From NCBI GenBank assembly GCA_035446765.1, contig DAOTFU010000008.1, positions 1-36,647 of the forward strand: a DNA stretch of 36,647 nucleotides, in the 5' to 3' direction. The notes below the pieces were generated by a model. That model saw only the letters and a list, made by a program, of their open reading frames with translations. It did no database searches and had not been told where the DNA came from. Positions within the stretch are counted from its first letter, which is position 1. The number at the start of each line of letters is the position of its first letter. The translations under genes were made by a program, and so were the position numbers. This document shows positions 1 to 13,492 of the stretch, piece after piece. The DNA comes from JALOAF01 sp035446765. Its GTDB lineage: Bacteria; Patescibacteriota; Gracilibacteria; Absconditabacterales; Absconditicoccaceae.

Positions 1-16
1 AATAGTCATTTATATA

Positions 17-3000
17 TTAAGTATTTTCATACTCTGTGTTTTCGTTTCTATATTTTACATACAAATTATTATCATCTCGCAATATCAAATCATTTTCTCC
101 ATCATTATTGATATCTGTCATTATTGTTTTATTTTGAAAATAACTCACATAATCATCGTTTGCTAGATCTATATTTCATTCTGGAGTTTCTATTATTTTA
201 CCATTTATATAGGATGATATATCAGTATATGATCCACCACCATTATTGTTGTTATTGTTGTTTCAATTGTTGTTTTGTGCCAACAAAGATCATTTTTCTA
301 TAAGATTATAACTCAGATCGGTTTTTGATTTTATATCATATAGATATTTTTTGTTTTTATTATACTCATACTCGCTCATATTAAGATCTTGCGCACTATT
401 GTTTTCAATGGCTTTTGTATATCCATTTATACTGTTTTTATAATATTCCATATACAATTTATTTACGTTTTCTTGTTGTTTTAGTTTTCTTACGCTTATT
501 CCATCTGCATCAAACAATTTTGTACTTAGTTTAATATTTTCTTGCTTATTAGATACCAGAGATATTTTATTATCTTTTACATCTCACACAAATTTATCAT
601 AATCGTCCAAGACCGTTTTTGCAATTTTTTTATTTTTATCTTTAGTTTCAGTTATTATATTTTCATATTTTGTTCAAATATTCTCCAAATTTTTATCTAG
701 CGCTAGTATTTTAGTGTCACTTTTTACATTAGAAATATATTCATTTATTTCTTTTTTAAATGATTCATCATTTGTTTTATTTTTTATTTGCTCCAAAGTT
801 TTGGACAAAATATCTTTTTGTTCTTTTACTACATCTTCGCTATAGTCCACATAACTTATTGTATTGCTACCTATTTCTTTGTACAAATTATCAATATTTA
901 TATTTCTCTGATTTTTCTTTATCTCTTCTTGTTTTTCAAACTTGTCTATCTTATTTTGTAGTTTTGTGTTTCGCTCTTCTATTTTATCCATATTTGTGAG
1001 ATCTCCCACAGTCTCATTAGCATTATTTATTTGTTCATTGAGATTTTCTAATATATTGTTTGCAAAATCTTTTACCTCTTGTTTCAGACCATTATATTCA
1101 TCTGTCAGTTCTTGAAACTTAGATAGATATCATTCATACGCATCTATTGTTGGTCCATATTTACTTTTCATTTCTTCTAGTTCTTTTTCTATTGCTTCAG
1201 CTTCTTGCATTCTTCACAAAGAAATCAATTCATCCATTTCATTTTCTGCTTGATACATAATATCCATAGCCTGTCTTACCCCATCAAACCCATTCTCAAT
1301 ATTTCTAGACATACTGTTCATTCTTGTTTTAGTTTCTTCGACTTTTTCTACAAGGTCTAAAGTTTCTTGTGTCTGATCTTCTCATATACAATTTGTAGAT
1401 AAAGGATTGCTCGCACAAGCACTCATTCTCTTTTCTAGATCGTTTGATATATTATCCAGATCATTCACTTGTTCGTTTATCCAATCATTTGGCATACTAC
1501 TATATTCATTTGCAATTCATACTACCTCATTTACAAAACCATAAAATCCTTCAAAATTAAATTGTAGATTTACGTGAGATTCCAATTTTAGATCAAATCA
1601 TTCTAATTCTACATCTTCAAATTCTTGAGCTTGCAAGAAAGTGAAAGCATCTGATATCCAGTTAGGTATTTTGCTGTTTGATTTGTTTCTCCAATCATCC
1701 AATGTCTTATCTATGTTGTCCCAATATGGTACTTCATATGTTCTCTGAGACATTTGTTCTATCTTTGCTTTTATGCTATTTTCTCATACAAGACCTATGT
1801 TACCTTTTATTATACAAAGTATTTTTCATATAGTTTCTGCTGTTTCTATAGCAGCACTTATTTTGTTTGGTAATTTTGGTATTTTAGGCGCTGGTGGCAA
1901 AAGTGGCAATTCCATCTCTACATTTGGTAGGAATGATGGTAGTTCCGGTAAATCTGGTGGTCCTGGTATTGTAGGCACACTTGGAATGTTTACAGATAGA
2001 TTGAAATCATCCAACTGTATATTCAGATTTTCTATAAAGTTTATACCCATTGATAAAGACTGTTTAGCATCCAATGACATATCAATACTTGGTGCTTCTG
2101 GTATGTTTGGTAAGCTAGGTAGATTTACACTAGTAGGTACAAAACTAAATTCTGGTAGTTTTATATCTATTCACATATTCAAGTCAGAAAAATCTAGATA
2201 CATACTAGGTATCTTCATTGGTGGTATTTCCAATACTGGAAGTATTTGATCAACTAATTCATCTGGACAAAGCATAGATAATTTACAAGCAAATTGATCA
2301 TAATTATCGTTTGTACAGCTACTGCATCTTTCAGACCAATTTGTAGATAGATCTATTATTGCTTGATATGTCTGTATTGTAGTTGTCATGATTATTATAG
2401 CATCTACATATTGTGAGTACCTGGTAGCATTGGTCTTCATCCATAGACTCAGAGTACCTAAGAAATTATTTACTATAGCAGATATCTCTGCCAGATACCT
2501 ATCTCACACATGTATTCGTTCATAAAGATCCAATGGAAACTGCTTGTACAGTTCTAAAGTATCTATATTTTGTTTTACTGAGCTAATCAATTGAGTTGTA
2601 TTTGATTGTATATTTACAAAGTTGTCTAGCGTGGTCTCAAGCTTTCATCCCAAAAATAAGTTTACACATTGATTTTGTTCTATCGTAGATATTTCTTTTG
2701 TGCATATATTACCTTTTTTATATTCATCATCATTCTTTTCAATTTTTATACTTATTTTTCATTCAATCTTTTTTTGCATTATATCATATCATTTGCTTAC
2801 CATACTTAGTCACTCTTCTACATTAGGATTATACAGCAAATATATATCTTTTGGTACAATTTTTTCTATAGACTTATGTCAGACTTGAATATAATATTTT
2901 CCTCATTCACAAGACTCATATATTTCATAATTACCGATTTCTTTTAGATTATACTCTTCATTAAGTTTTTTTAGTCCTTTTATTTTTTGGTTTATTATGC

Positions 3001-6000
3001 TTATCTCATTTTCCAGCTCATTGTTTCATATATTATTTTCTATATTATCATCTATCTCATCTTTCAGTTGTTCTTTTAGTTCTTCAAATGCTTCCTTCAT
3101 CTCACTTAGACTACTTATATCATTTCTTCCACCACATCGTCATATCAAAGCCTTAAAGAAATTAGTCCAATCTTCCAATATTTCTTTTTGATCTTCAATC
3201 CAATTTTTAGACATATTTGTATATGCATCTATATCATCACTTGTAATGATAGGCACTTTCACAGATATATTTTCTGTTCTCAGATTTATCAATGCTACAT
3301 CCTCAAACATAGCTTCAATTTCTTCAAAAGGATTTGCAAATGATGTCTCAGAAAGATCTGTAATATTGTCTCTAGATATCCAATTATTTTCTATCAGACT
3401 CCCCATTTTTTCCAAAGCATCATCATTTGTGGCTTTGTTTGTTTTCTTTTCACAGAGTCATTCCTGTGTGTTTCGTGTTTTTCATTTGTTTAGACATTTT
3501 TGTCTATCAGATATTATACATTCTCATTTTTCCCAAGATCCATTTTGGTCTATACAGTCTTGTATTTTTTGTTCTTCTAAGGATGCCTTCATTTGACCAT
3601 CTCACATTCACTCAAGTACAGAATCAAAGTCAGGCCAAGTAGTATCTACTTTAAAATTTGTTAAATTTGCAAATATATAATTTATTTGGCTATCCATCCA
3701 TTTTTTTACTATCTTTTCTATAAGTCCTTGATCTTTTGACCCAACTATTTTGTTTTGTTGTTTTGCTCATCCAAAAAGTTTTACACCATTTATTTCTATT
3801 CAAGATTCTGGATTATTATATCCATGACTAGTAATTGGTTCTTTTTCTATACTAATAAAGCCACCAGCAAAACTTCCATCTGGCACTGCAGATGTCATAT
3901 TGTTGTTATTACTACTACTAGAGACCATTTCTAGGCTAGAACTAGATTCATTATCTCACACAAAGCAAGGTACGTTTTGATTTGTACATGCTTCCAAATC
4001 CATATATGGATCTTCTATTTTACTGATAGTATTCGGATCAGTTTCTCCAGCATTTTTACAAGGCAAGGGAACAGAAGTTACTATACAGTTTCCTCATATA
4101 CTAGAGAAAGGATCTGGTATAGCATTTCACACACTATATGGTCCAAAACACATTGCTATACCTATTTCTGCAGTTAATGTTGGCACTATGTATAGTCTAA
4201 ATTGTGAAGCATTAGGTCATCCTGTTACACCCAAAAATCAATCTCAAGGACCTTTAAATGGTAATCAAAATATTCAAGGTATAGGTAAATAACCGGCAGG
4301 TGATGGCCAGTTACCAGGTATGGTCAATACTGGTAGTCACTTTCACAAAGTATTTGTCAGAAAAGCTATATCATAGCATCCAAACAGATGGTAATTACCA
4401 GGTCACAAAAAAGCCTGATTAAATGGTACTAGCAAACCACAATTTTCACTTCCTCATATACCATATTTGCTCAAATCAAACCCAGCACACATATCAGACA
4501 TTATACCATCTACTTTGTCCATTACATCTCACATTAGACCATCTATCATTTCATTTGGTATATTTGCTATTTGGTTTAAGTTTAGTCCATTTGTATCCCA
4601 AGCATCAGAAAATATATCTACAAAATCCCAAGATTCTAGTGTACTACTCATACCAGGTATATTGCTTAAATCTATATCATCAGATCCAACATTATTCAAT
4701 AGAGTATTGTTGATATCACTCATAGCATTGTCATAAGTATCGTTACTATCAGTAGAGTAGTTTATCAGCACTTGAGCTAGGTCAATATATTCTATTTGGT
4801 AATCTCTGTCTTGATTTTCATTGAACAAGATAAACATAGATTTGTTACATCCATCACTAGGTTTTATTTTGATATCCAGATAATCATCAACTGGATATTC
4901 ATCAAGCATATCATAGCTGTTGCCACCAAATTCCATATAATTTTCTCCATTTACATCATCCAGTTCTATCTTTTGTGTTTGTACGTCACCATCATAGTAT
5001 ACCCAATAATTCAATACGATTTCATCGTTTTGGTCCATTATGATATTGTCTACCATATATCTACTATTATCCATATCCCAATGAAATTTCATTTCTTCTT
5101 CTACTTGATACTCGCTCACACTACCAATATCAAACCAAAAATTAGCAATCATATCATTTTCTCCAGTTAGAGGTATTTTCCATGGTCATTTTATGTTATC
5201 CACAAATGTTCATACAAAATTTTCATTAGCTTTTATATGTACACTTATTTGCACCAAATCATCATTTTCCAGTACATCTCCATTGATATCTTCATATTTT
5301 TTCCATATTTTGATAGGATCATCTCAAGTCAAACACCCTATCTCTACATATGGCAATAAACTTTCTTCTTCTATATTTTCGTATATTGGTATTTGCCTAA
5401 AATTTGCTGTCTTGTATCTTTCGCTTCACTTATAAGTCTGTGTTGCAGCATCTACATCAAAATTTGTAGCTTCATCTAGTATATTTTCTATATTATTTTC
5501 ATCAAAATTATTTTCATCAAAAGCACTTGTATCTATGCCCAAATCTTCAGGACTGACATCCAAGGCATTACCAGTATTTATACCTTGCCAATGTACAAGA
5601 CTCTGATCCAACACTTTTACATTTTCATTTACTCTAATACCAAATCTATATACCATATTTACATTATCTCAGTCGTTTTGTCTATCATACCATCATTCAT
5701 CACAAGCATAATTTGTATTTGATACAAAATTGTCTCATTCATTATTTGATCATCCATAAAATATTTTAATAAATCATAGTTTATCATTTGTCACTATATC
5801 TACGGTTCCGTCATTATCCATATCTTCAAAGAAAATTTGATTCAATCATTTTACACTATTAGGGTTATCAGATATGTCACTATCTTTTACATTTGTATTC
5901 AAGCATATTGGCAATCCATCTACATCAAATATTCACTCTTCATTTTTGTATACTCTCAATTCATCAGATTTGCTTCGTATCAGTATATCATCATAATCGT

Positions 6001-9000
6001 TTCCATCCACATCTCACACCATTATCTCCTTTATACCATCTGTTAGTATCATTAGATCTCATAGTTTTTGCCATCATTTATTTCATCCATAATTTTTCAA
6101 AATTTTTACAGTACCATCTGTAAATGATATTATCATATCTACAAGACCATCATTATTAAAATCAATATCCTTGACCTTGAATATAGTTTTACCAGGCTCT
6201 GCATAAACCACTTCCCCAAGTCATTGATCAAATCATATATCTTCTTCATTTCCTTCACTATCTATTCTTTTGCTAGTTTCATTTTTATCTATTCTTTTCA
6301 ACAAAGGATCTCAGATGTTTATCAAAAATTCTGATGAAAATGGTAGAGTAGACTCTCATACAGATTGCCCTGCACCAAAATTTGTAATATTTTTAAAATT
6401 TCATCTAAATCATATTCACAATGTTGGATCTATACTATCTTGTATTGATTCATATCACATTGTATCATCAGGCATTTGAGAATCAATTTGATAGAAACCT
6501 ATACCTTTATTGTTTGTAGATCCTCAAATCCATACATCCTCCTTTTTGTATTGGGCATTATTTGATATAGCATCCAAATCAACTACGCTAGTATCTTGTA
6601 CAGCCACAAGTATTTTACCTGCTAATTTGCTTTTCCAGTATAGTCACCAAGCGGCATATCCAGCTATTTTTTCATCCAAATACTTTATATTTATATCTTC
6701 ACTACTTGTCTTATCATTCATATCAAAAACATTTTGATTGTTTATTTCTATCGTATTATTCTTTACTTCATTTGTTTCTATAATACTATCTGTCTCTTCT
6801 GGTATATATACCAAAATATTTTCGTCATCATATTTGTTTGATATTAGGGTTTTTATGATATCTTCTTTATTTTCGTTGTTTATGTCTACTTCCTGTATTT
6901 TATTGTTATCTATATTTATCAAAATGTCTCATATACTGTCGATCTCCAATATTATATTACCACTTAATTTCATTTCGATACTCAATTTGTCCATATTAGA
7001 GATATTCAGATACTTGTCCAATATTATAGGAAATCTTTTAATGTTTTTTGTATCTACCAGTTGACTAGTAACACCTATCAGCTTATCTGATTTATTTATC
7101 AGATCTTCTGCATATTTATTGTTGTCAGACATAAATCACCATTGGTTAGCCCAGTCAGATCCAAACAAATTTAAATACATTACGTTTAAATCTTCTGTAG
7201 GTAATATTTTTTCTTGTACAGTTATATTTGCATAACCAGGTTTTTGCTCGTTCAATGATAAATTGTTTATCATAGCATAGATAGTAGAACTAGCACCGAA
7301 ATCCTTTGCATTTATATCAAAATTTTCTACTCAATTTTCTATGCTTACTATTTTACTCATGCTGTTAAATCCAGAAATTTCAATTGCTCATATTGTTCAG
7401 ATCTTCAACATGGTATCTTCTTGTATCAGATTTCCCCAATTGTCTGTTACATTTATTGTAGCATCTGTACTTGAATTGGTAGATATCTTGTTTTTCTCTA
7501 CTCATATTTTTACCACACTAGGATCAGCTGGATTCACTATTATTGGTATCTCTATATCATCTATTCCAGGCGTAGATATATACAGTACATCTTCTCAGGC
7601 TACCATATTTGGCATCAAATAAATTGTTAGTACTCATCAACTGAGATTTACATTGTTAGCTTGGTAAAATCTGTTTTGCTCTACATCAAAAGTATTTCAG
7701 TTTTGTGTTTTAGTGATATATCTGCTTTCTATCAATCAAGGCTTCACTATTCAATTTTTGGTATTTATGCTAATTAAGCTATTGGCATCTATTGTCTCGT
7801 TTTGCAAATCTACCAAATCTATGATTATTTTTGGCACCACATTTAAATTGGTCTGAGTGATATCAAAACTATCTTTATACACATAATCATTTTGGTTTGG
7901 CAAATCAATTTCTAGTTCGTCTATTTCTGTATCATTTTCATCCAATATTTTTAGGTTTCATTCTACTATCTGTATTATTTTTGAAGCATATGTACCAAAT
8001 ACTCATCATATATTTCAATTTACATCCAATCTGATTTGATCTCCATCTTCTGTTCCTTCTGTGTTAAGTTCAAAGTTTGCATCATCAAAATCATAAAAAT
8101 CAAACTTATCATTTTCTGCAGCTTTGTATTTTAGAGTTCACCTAGAGGTCCTTATTTCAAAACTTTCATTAATCAAGTTTCACACATTATTGTCAAATTG
8201 ATCTTTACCCTGTATATTTATTTCGACATCAGATCATTTCAATACATTTATATTTCCATTTATTTTTATCTCACTTATTGCGCCAGGTATAGTATTTATT
8301 GCTATTGTTTTTTTCACACAATTATCAATATTTTGTGTTCATGGTAAGCACATATTAAATACCAATACATTTTTAGCAGCTATACCATTTTCTACTTTTA
8401 ACTCAATATCTGTGCCGTCAAAAGGATTTACCAATATTGATCATGTTTGGTATCCAGTAGTATTTTTTGTAATATTGTCTGAACCTAGCTGATTAGAACT
8501 AATTGTTGTTGAACCCACATTCCAAATATAAAACTGCACATCATCTAATTGTGTGCTAGATTGTATTTTTATATTTATTACACCACTATCTACGTTTATA
8601 TTTTCATTTTGTGGAATTACTTGTGTATATGACAGTATTTTGTTCAACATTTGATAATCTCATGGACTAGAGTTGTCTAGTACTTCTTGGTTTTCATCTT
8701 CTGTATCTAACAAGTCCAATTGATTCATATATTGAGATTGGACATTATCTCCTCACAATATATTTAGGGATGTGTTTCAAAAATTTGCCAATCATCATGT
8801 TCAACCAAAAAATGTAGTGTCATTTCACAAGTTTAATACAGGACCAAAAGAATTATTCCAATTGAATTCAAAAGAAAAAGGTTTTTCTCTAATCTTCTCC
8901 CATCGACATTGAAGTGCATTTATCCAAGGTGAGTTTCATTCATTTATGTCAAACAACAATACACCTCACTCTTCTGGTATATTACATTCATTTTGTAGTT

Positions 9001-12000
9001 CTTCTTCCAATTGTGTCTGTTCCACATTATTTATTGCTTCTGGCAATCCATAGTTTTCATTTGCATTTTTTAGATTTTGTACAAATATGGGTTCATTTTC
9101 ATAGGCTATCAAATCAGACCCATCAGAATTTATAAAAGCAATTTCATAACCACCACTGCGATATCATGGAGTCAAAAGTTTTCATTGATCATTATCATCA
9201 ATCAAATAATTATTTAATACGTGTTTTATTTTTAGATTTACATCAAAATCTGTCCTAATATTATTCATATCATCTTGTATAGTCTCTCACAAAGATCTTT
9301 CTTGCCAATGTATATTTTGATAATATAGCATCTCTGCCAAAAATAATATAGGATCATCATCTTGTCAGATATTGCCACCAAAATATGCATTATTTTGTAT
9401 TTCTTCCTTAAGTTTTTCAATCAGGAAGTCTGTATCTATGGTATTGTAGCTACGATTTGGATTAGCTAAGGCATCTTGTTCTCATAGCTTATTAAATGCA
9501 AAAGTATTGCTATTGTATAGTAGCTGTTTTTTGTTTAATTGGTCTGTTAGATATTCATTATATTTTTTGACCACTTCTTTCAGATATTCTTCTATAGCAT
9601 ATTTTATTTCTTCTGGTGATTTTAATTTTAATACATTGTTATCTCCACTAAATACTTCAGATTTATATAGATTTGGGTATATAAAAGTTACTTTGTCTCC
9701 ACCAATACCTTTAAAGGTAAGATATCTAGGAGAATCTATTGGTCTGTCTGATGTGGTCATATTCATACCAGGTATGTGTTTGACTAGTCCTATATCATTG
9801 GAAGCTTCTATTGAATTTATAATATTACTTAAAGTTTGGAACTCACTATTTATTGTAGAATTATCTACATTTTCTATTATATCTACAAACGGTTCAATAG
9901 TTTCATTTCCATCTGGATCTCAGTTTTCATCATAATTTTGATAAGTCAGACTTTCTATTTCATCTATTTTATTGTTTATATTTCATCCGTATGTATTTAT
10001 ATTATTTTTTACAATATCTATAGCATTACACAAGCTAGCATAAGAACCATTACATCACAAACCCACACCACTACCATTTACTACCATTGCATTTATAGTT
10101 TGTTTTTTTCCTATCAACAAAGGCACAAGTTGAGCAGGATGTATCTCTCCTATATTATTGTATTTTGTTTCCAAAGCATCCAGATTTGACTCTATATTGT
10201 TATATTTTATTTTGTTTGTTTCTAGAGTAGACAAGATATTATTTTGCCAATCTTCTAAGAATATCAGACCATTTCATTGTACTTTAAAGTTGTATATTCA
10301 GTTTTCTACAAAGCCTTTTATTCATTCAAAAGAAAAGTTTTCTGTAAATGCATGCACATCCAAAAGTTGGTCTTTTATCTCTTCAGCCAGATCAGTTACA
10401 ATATCAGCATCATTTTGAGTAAGGGCACTTTGCCAATTGTTTGCCATATTTTGTATCTCTGTACTACTCATACTAGATATCCCAAATTGATTTATTATTG
10501 ACCATATTTGGCTTGTGATATCATCTATATGATCATCTAGTGCTACCACATTACTCATCAAATATCCTGTACCATTGTTTATCAGTCCATCAATATTTGT
10601 ATTCAATAAATCTGTATTAGAATTTAATCTAGTGATGATATCATCATAAAATACTTTGTAAGGAGATTCAAGATCTGAAAAAACTTTCAAATATTTACCA
10701 TTTATTTGTTCTTCACTGGTAAGATTATTTTTGACTCTAGAGTCTAATGTTTTGTATGTATATATCTCTCATTTTCAAACACAGTCATTGTCGTATTCTT
10801 TAGTTATCTTTAGTATCTTTTCTTCTCCAGTACCCTCCCAAGTAGTACTATTATCAAATTTATCAAAAAATGATACATTGCCACTTTTCAAAGGTTCTGT
10901 ATATATCCAATCTGGATCATCCAAATCATTTATTGGCAATCGATTGGTAAATTTCATCTCTTCTCACATTTTTGTGTTGTACAAACTTCAATACAAGTCT
11001 GGTTCTTCTTTGTCTGCATTTTTGGTATAATATTTTTTTTGCCCAGGTACAAATGTCTTTTGTATTAGTCTTGTATATTTGTCTACTCACTCAAAACTAT
11101 TAGCGCCCCTTTCAGCATCTTCGATCTGAGTGCTTCCTGCAACATCAAAGACGGGTAATATAGCATCTTGAAAATTGTATCCACTTTTCCAACTACCCAC
11201 ACCAGATAGATTTAATGTAGAGGCACCTCATCGATTTCTTATGGCAAATTCATTTACAGATTCACACCCTCATTGTTCGTTTTCATCATTTAGATTACAC
11301 AAGTGATCCTCGGGTGCTGTATCAGCTTTCCATCTTCTTCTTTTCCAACATATTCCCAAAAATTTCTTGTCACACTCTGTATTCCAATATTCTCTCTGGG
11401 CTATCTTATTGTCATCATAAATTGCCAATTCATTTATTGTATTGTTTATATTATATCATCTATTCGCATCTACTTGAGTAGCAAATATATCATAAGATCA
11501 TCATACAGATTTTTTATACAAATCTATTTCATTTTCTATATCGCTTGATGGATAATCACTTGATTGTATATCATCTATTGTCAGACCACTTATATTGTCA
11601 AAGTTTCTAAAAGTTCACCTATATGTAGATGTTTCTTCCATAGATTTTATGTATTTTGCATCACTACCAAAAAAATAGTTTTCATAAGCGTCATAAGTTT
11701 TCCAAGTACATTTGGCTCATTTTTTGTATCCATCGTATTTCAGATATCACAATGGTATGACCTCATTTAGCCAATACTGTTCTTCTTCTACTTTTTCATC
11801 TACAATTTCTTCCAAAGCATTGTTTATAGAGATTATTAGCGATTCTGTTCATCATTCTGTCCTCAATAGCGTTTCATCTTTCTGTTCTATCTTGAGATAA
11901 TGTGTATCTAATGCTGTCCTTATTTTACCGCTACCATCCGATCCAGTATATGTTTCTATCCATCTATTTGCAGTTTCTACATTTTTCAACACGTTGTCCA

Positions 12001-12964
12001 ATTGTTTTCATCATATCAAAGATGTATATGATTTTAGATATCCATTTTTTATCATATTTTGTAGTGTCATAGTAGGAGTATTCATATTGTCAGTAGCTGA
12101 AGTCAACTCATCCATACCATCAAAACCTGCCAATAAATCTCCTATCATATCATTGTGGGCTCCCTGCATCAATTTTACCATGAGATCAGAGTATCTATGA
12201 TATCACAAATCTTCTGCAAACAAAAAATTGTTTATATAAGAGTTTAAAGCTTCACCATAAAAATATTTTTTGTTGGCTATAAAATCATCATACCATATAT
12301 TTTTTCATATATAGCTATCTGGATCATCGCTATAATTTTGTAATTTATCAAAATATTCATCATATTCTGATATGTTTTCAAAATTAATCACCCCATGCCA
12401 TATCTCTGCTTGTCACTTTGGATTGTCATTGTATACAAAATATTGATCTTGATCACTTCGTATAAATTTTTGTTCTTCAAAGTCTACATATGGATATATA
12501 CTTGGATACACAAAGCCATTGTCATTTATTACAGGTAGTGGTATATCACCAATCAACACTGTTCAAATAAGTTTTGATGGTTCTCCGCTCACCCCATCAA
12601 AATACATATTTTCCAGTATTTTCACAATATCTGTAGCCTGCATGTTTTCCACATCAATAGGCATCACTATAGATCTAGAGTTAGATATAGCATTATATCT
12701 AGTGTTGCTATCAGATCATTGTATATAGTCTTGTGCATATCGTTGTACATCATCTTTTATGTCATTATATATATCATCATCCACAAAGATAGCTACTAAA
12801 TTGGTATAATCTAGCTGATTTTCAGCATAAACTTTACCAAAATCAAAAAAAGAAATTGATTGTAAAAAGTAGGACATCAAGTACACCATGGCCATCGTTA
12901 TTACACTATATTTTTTTATTAGCCTATTTCTCATAAATTTATCAATTTTCAACTTGTAAATCAT
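17..12964 (-). CDS. Giant exported multidomain surface protein (4,315 aa), FG-GAP/VCBS-like and Ig-like segments
   Basis: I followed this frame from the ATG at 12964 to the TAA at 17-19 and found no TAA or TAG; every apparent stop is TGA (Gly). The product is about 490 kDa. Residues 1-47 form a signal peptide: basic start, hydrophobic core from about 21 to 40, likely cleavage after VYA. Residues 134-160 carry IGTVLIGDIPLPV followed by YPSIYPYVDF. Around 1555-1660 and 1810-1900 are beta-rich segments resembling bacterial Ig-like (Big/invasin) domains, for example ATINVTDNWGN. Residues about 2260-2410 hold FG-GAP/VCBS-like calcium loops (DIDFNNDGLVDMI, GDVDGNDYDDILI, DMDNDGTVDIV), with one more at the C-terminus (DINNDGENDLIL). 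Residues about 3600-3705 are Pro-rich, 3880-4225 probable coiled coil, and an Asn run follows. No membrane anchor or sorting motif was seen. A GGAG lies 7 nt before the ATG. An adhesion or host-contact role is inference. Confidence 0.9.
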
Positions 12965-12971
12965 CTTGTAT

Positions 12972-12975
12972 CTCC
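12972..12975 (-). promoter_or_regulatory. Shine-Dalgarno-like GGAG of the giant gene
   Basis: On the minus strand GGAG is followed by 7 nt and then the ATG at 12964. This is a well-spaced Shine-Dalgarno sequence and supports the chosen start. It stands out because nearly all other starts in the window have only A/T-rich sequence upstream. Confidence 0.6.
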
Positions 12976-13084
12976 AATTATATTCAGATCTTTTTTTTCA
13001 CCAAAAAATACCACTATTTATGCATATATTACCTTGCTTTCGGCAAAAAAGATATATAGTATGTTTTATTTTTTCCAATAAGTA

Positions 13085-13112
13085 TTGACTTTGATAGATA
13101 AATATATATTAG
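13085..13112 (+). promoter_or_regulatory. Candidate promoter of the 71-aa gene
   Basis: TTGACT at 13085-13090 is followed, 16 nt later, by TATTAG at 13107-13112; an alternative -10, TATATT at 13105, would be spaced too closely. Transcription would begin just before the A-rich leader of the 71-aa gene. The same roughly 180-nt gap must also hold the promoter of the divergent giant gene, for which I see no convincing match. Confidence 0.4.
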
Positions 13113-13144
13113 TAAGTTTTGTAAACCAAAAAAAAATAAAAAAA

Positions 13145-13360
13145 ATGAACAAAGATCAAGTGGATTTAATTTTAGAGGTGTTAGAATTTATGGGCATAGA
13201 CCTATCTGAATCTGACGAATTAATTATCGCAAAAAGGGTATTCGAAAAGGTAACTGATTCGGGTTATTCTTTGGATGAAGATTCAATAATGCTTGTAGTA
13301 GATGAGTATGAAGCGGAAATATTCAATCCGCATTCAGTGCTTAAAGAATTTATTGATTAA
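13145..13360 (+). CDS. Small acidic protein of unknown function (71 aa)
   Basis: I do not recognise this protein. The ATG at 13145 begins MNKDQVDLILEVLEFMGIDL and the frame ends at TAA 13358-13360. The sequence is acidic, predicted helical and soluble, with no membrane segment or cysteine. No TGA occurs in frame. The start is placed directly after an A-only leader (aaaaaataaaaaaa) with no Shine-Dalgarno; an upstream extension in the same frame would overlap the promoter and lacks an ATG. A strong terminator follows, so the gene is probably monocistronic. It is divergent from the giant gene, but nothing shows a functional link. Confidence 0.7.
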   Translation: MNKDQVDLILEVLEFMGIDLSESDELIIAKRVFEKVTDSGYSLDEDSIMLVVDEYEAEIFNPHSVLKEFID

Positions 13361-13375
13361 TGACAACACTACTTG

Positions 13376-13402
13376 AGCGGCTTGATTTAAGCCGCTTTTT
13401 TT
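13376..13402 (+). terminator. Rho-independent terminator after the 71-aa gene
   Basis: The perfect 8-bp stem AGCGGCTT/AAGCCGCT (13376-13383 and 13389-13396) has a 5-nt loop and runs into a tract of seven T. It begins 15 nt after the stop codon of the 71-aa gene. Confidence 0.9.
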
Positions 13403-13492
13403 ATTTCCAAAAAATCTATTTCAAAACAAATATAATTATATAAGATTCAATCAACTAATTTCACTTTTCCAATTCCTAATAAACCAATCAAT

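Noticed and set aside
17..12964. The giant region as a string of pseudogenes or many short genes on both strands
   Set aside because: All minus-strand pieces lie in one frame and are separated only by TGA; plus-strand open frames there are low-complexity shadows of the coding strand.
12965..13084. A confident promoter for the giant gene
   Set aside because: TTGCCG with a CATAAATAG-like -10 exists on the minus strand but the match is too weak to list.
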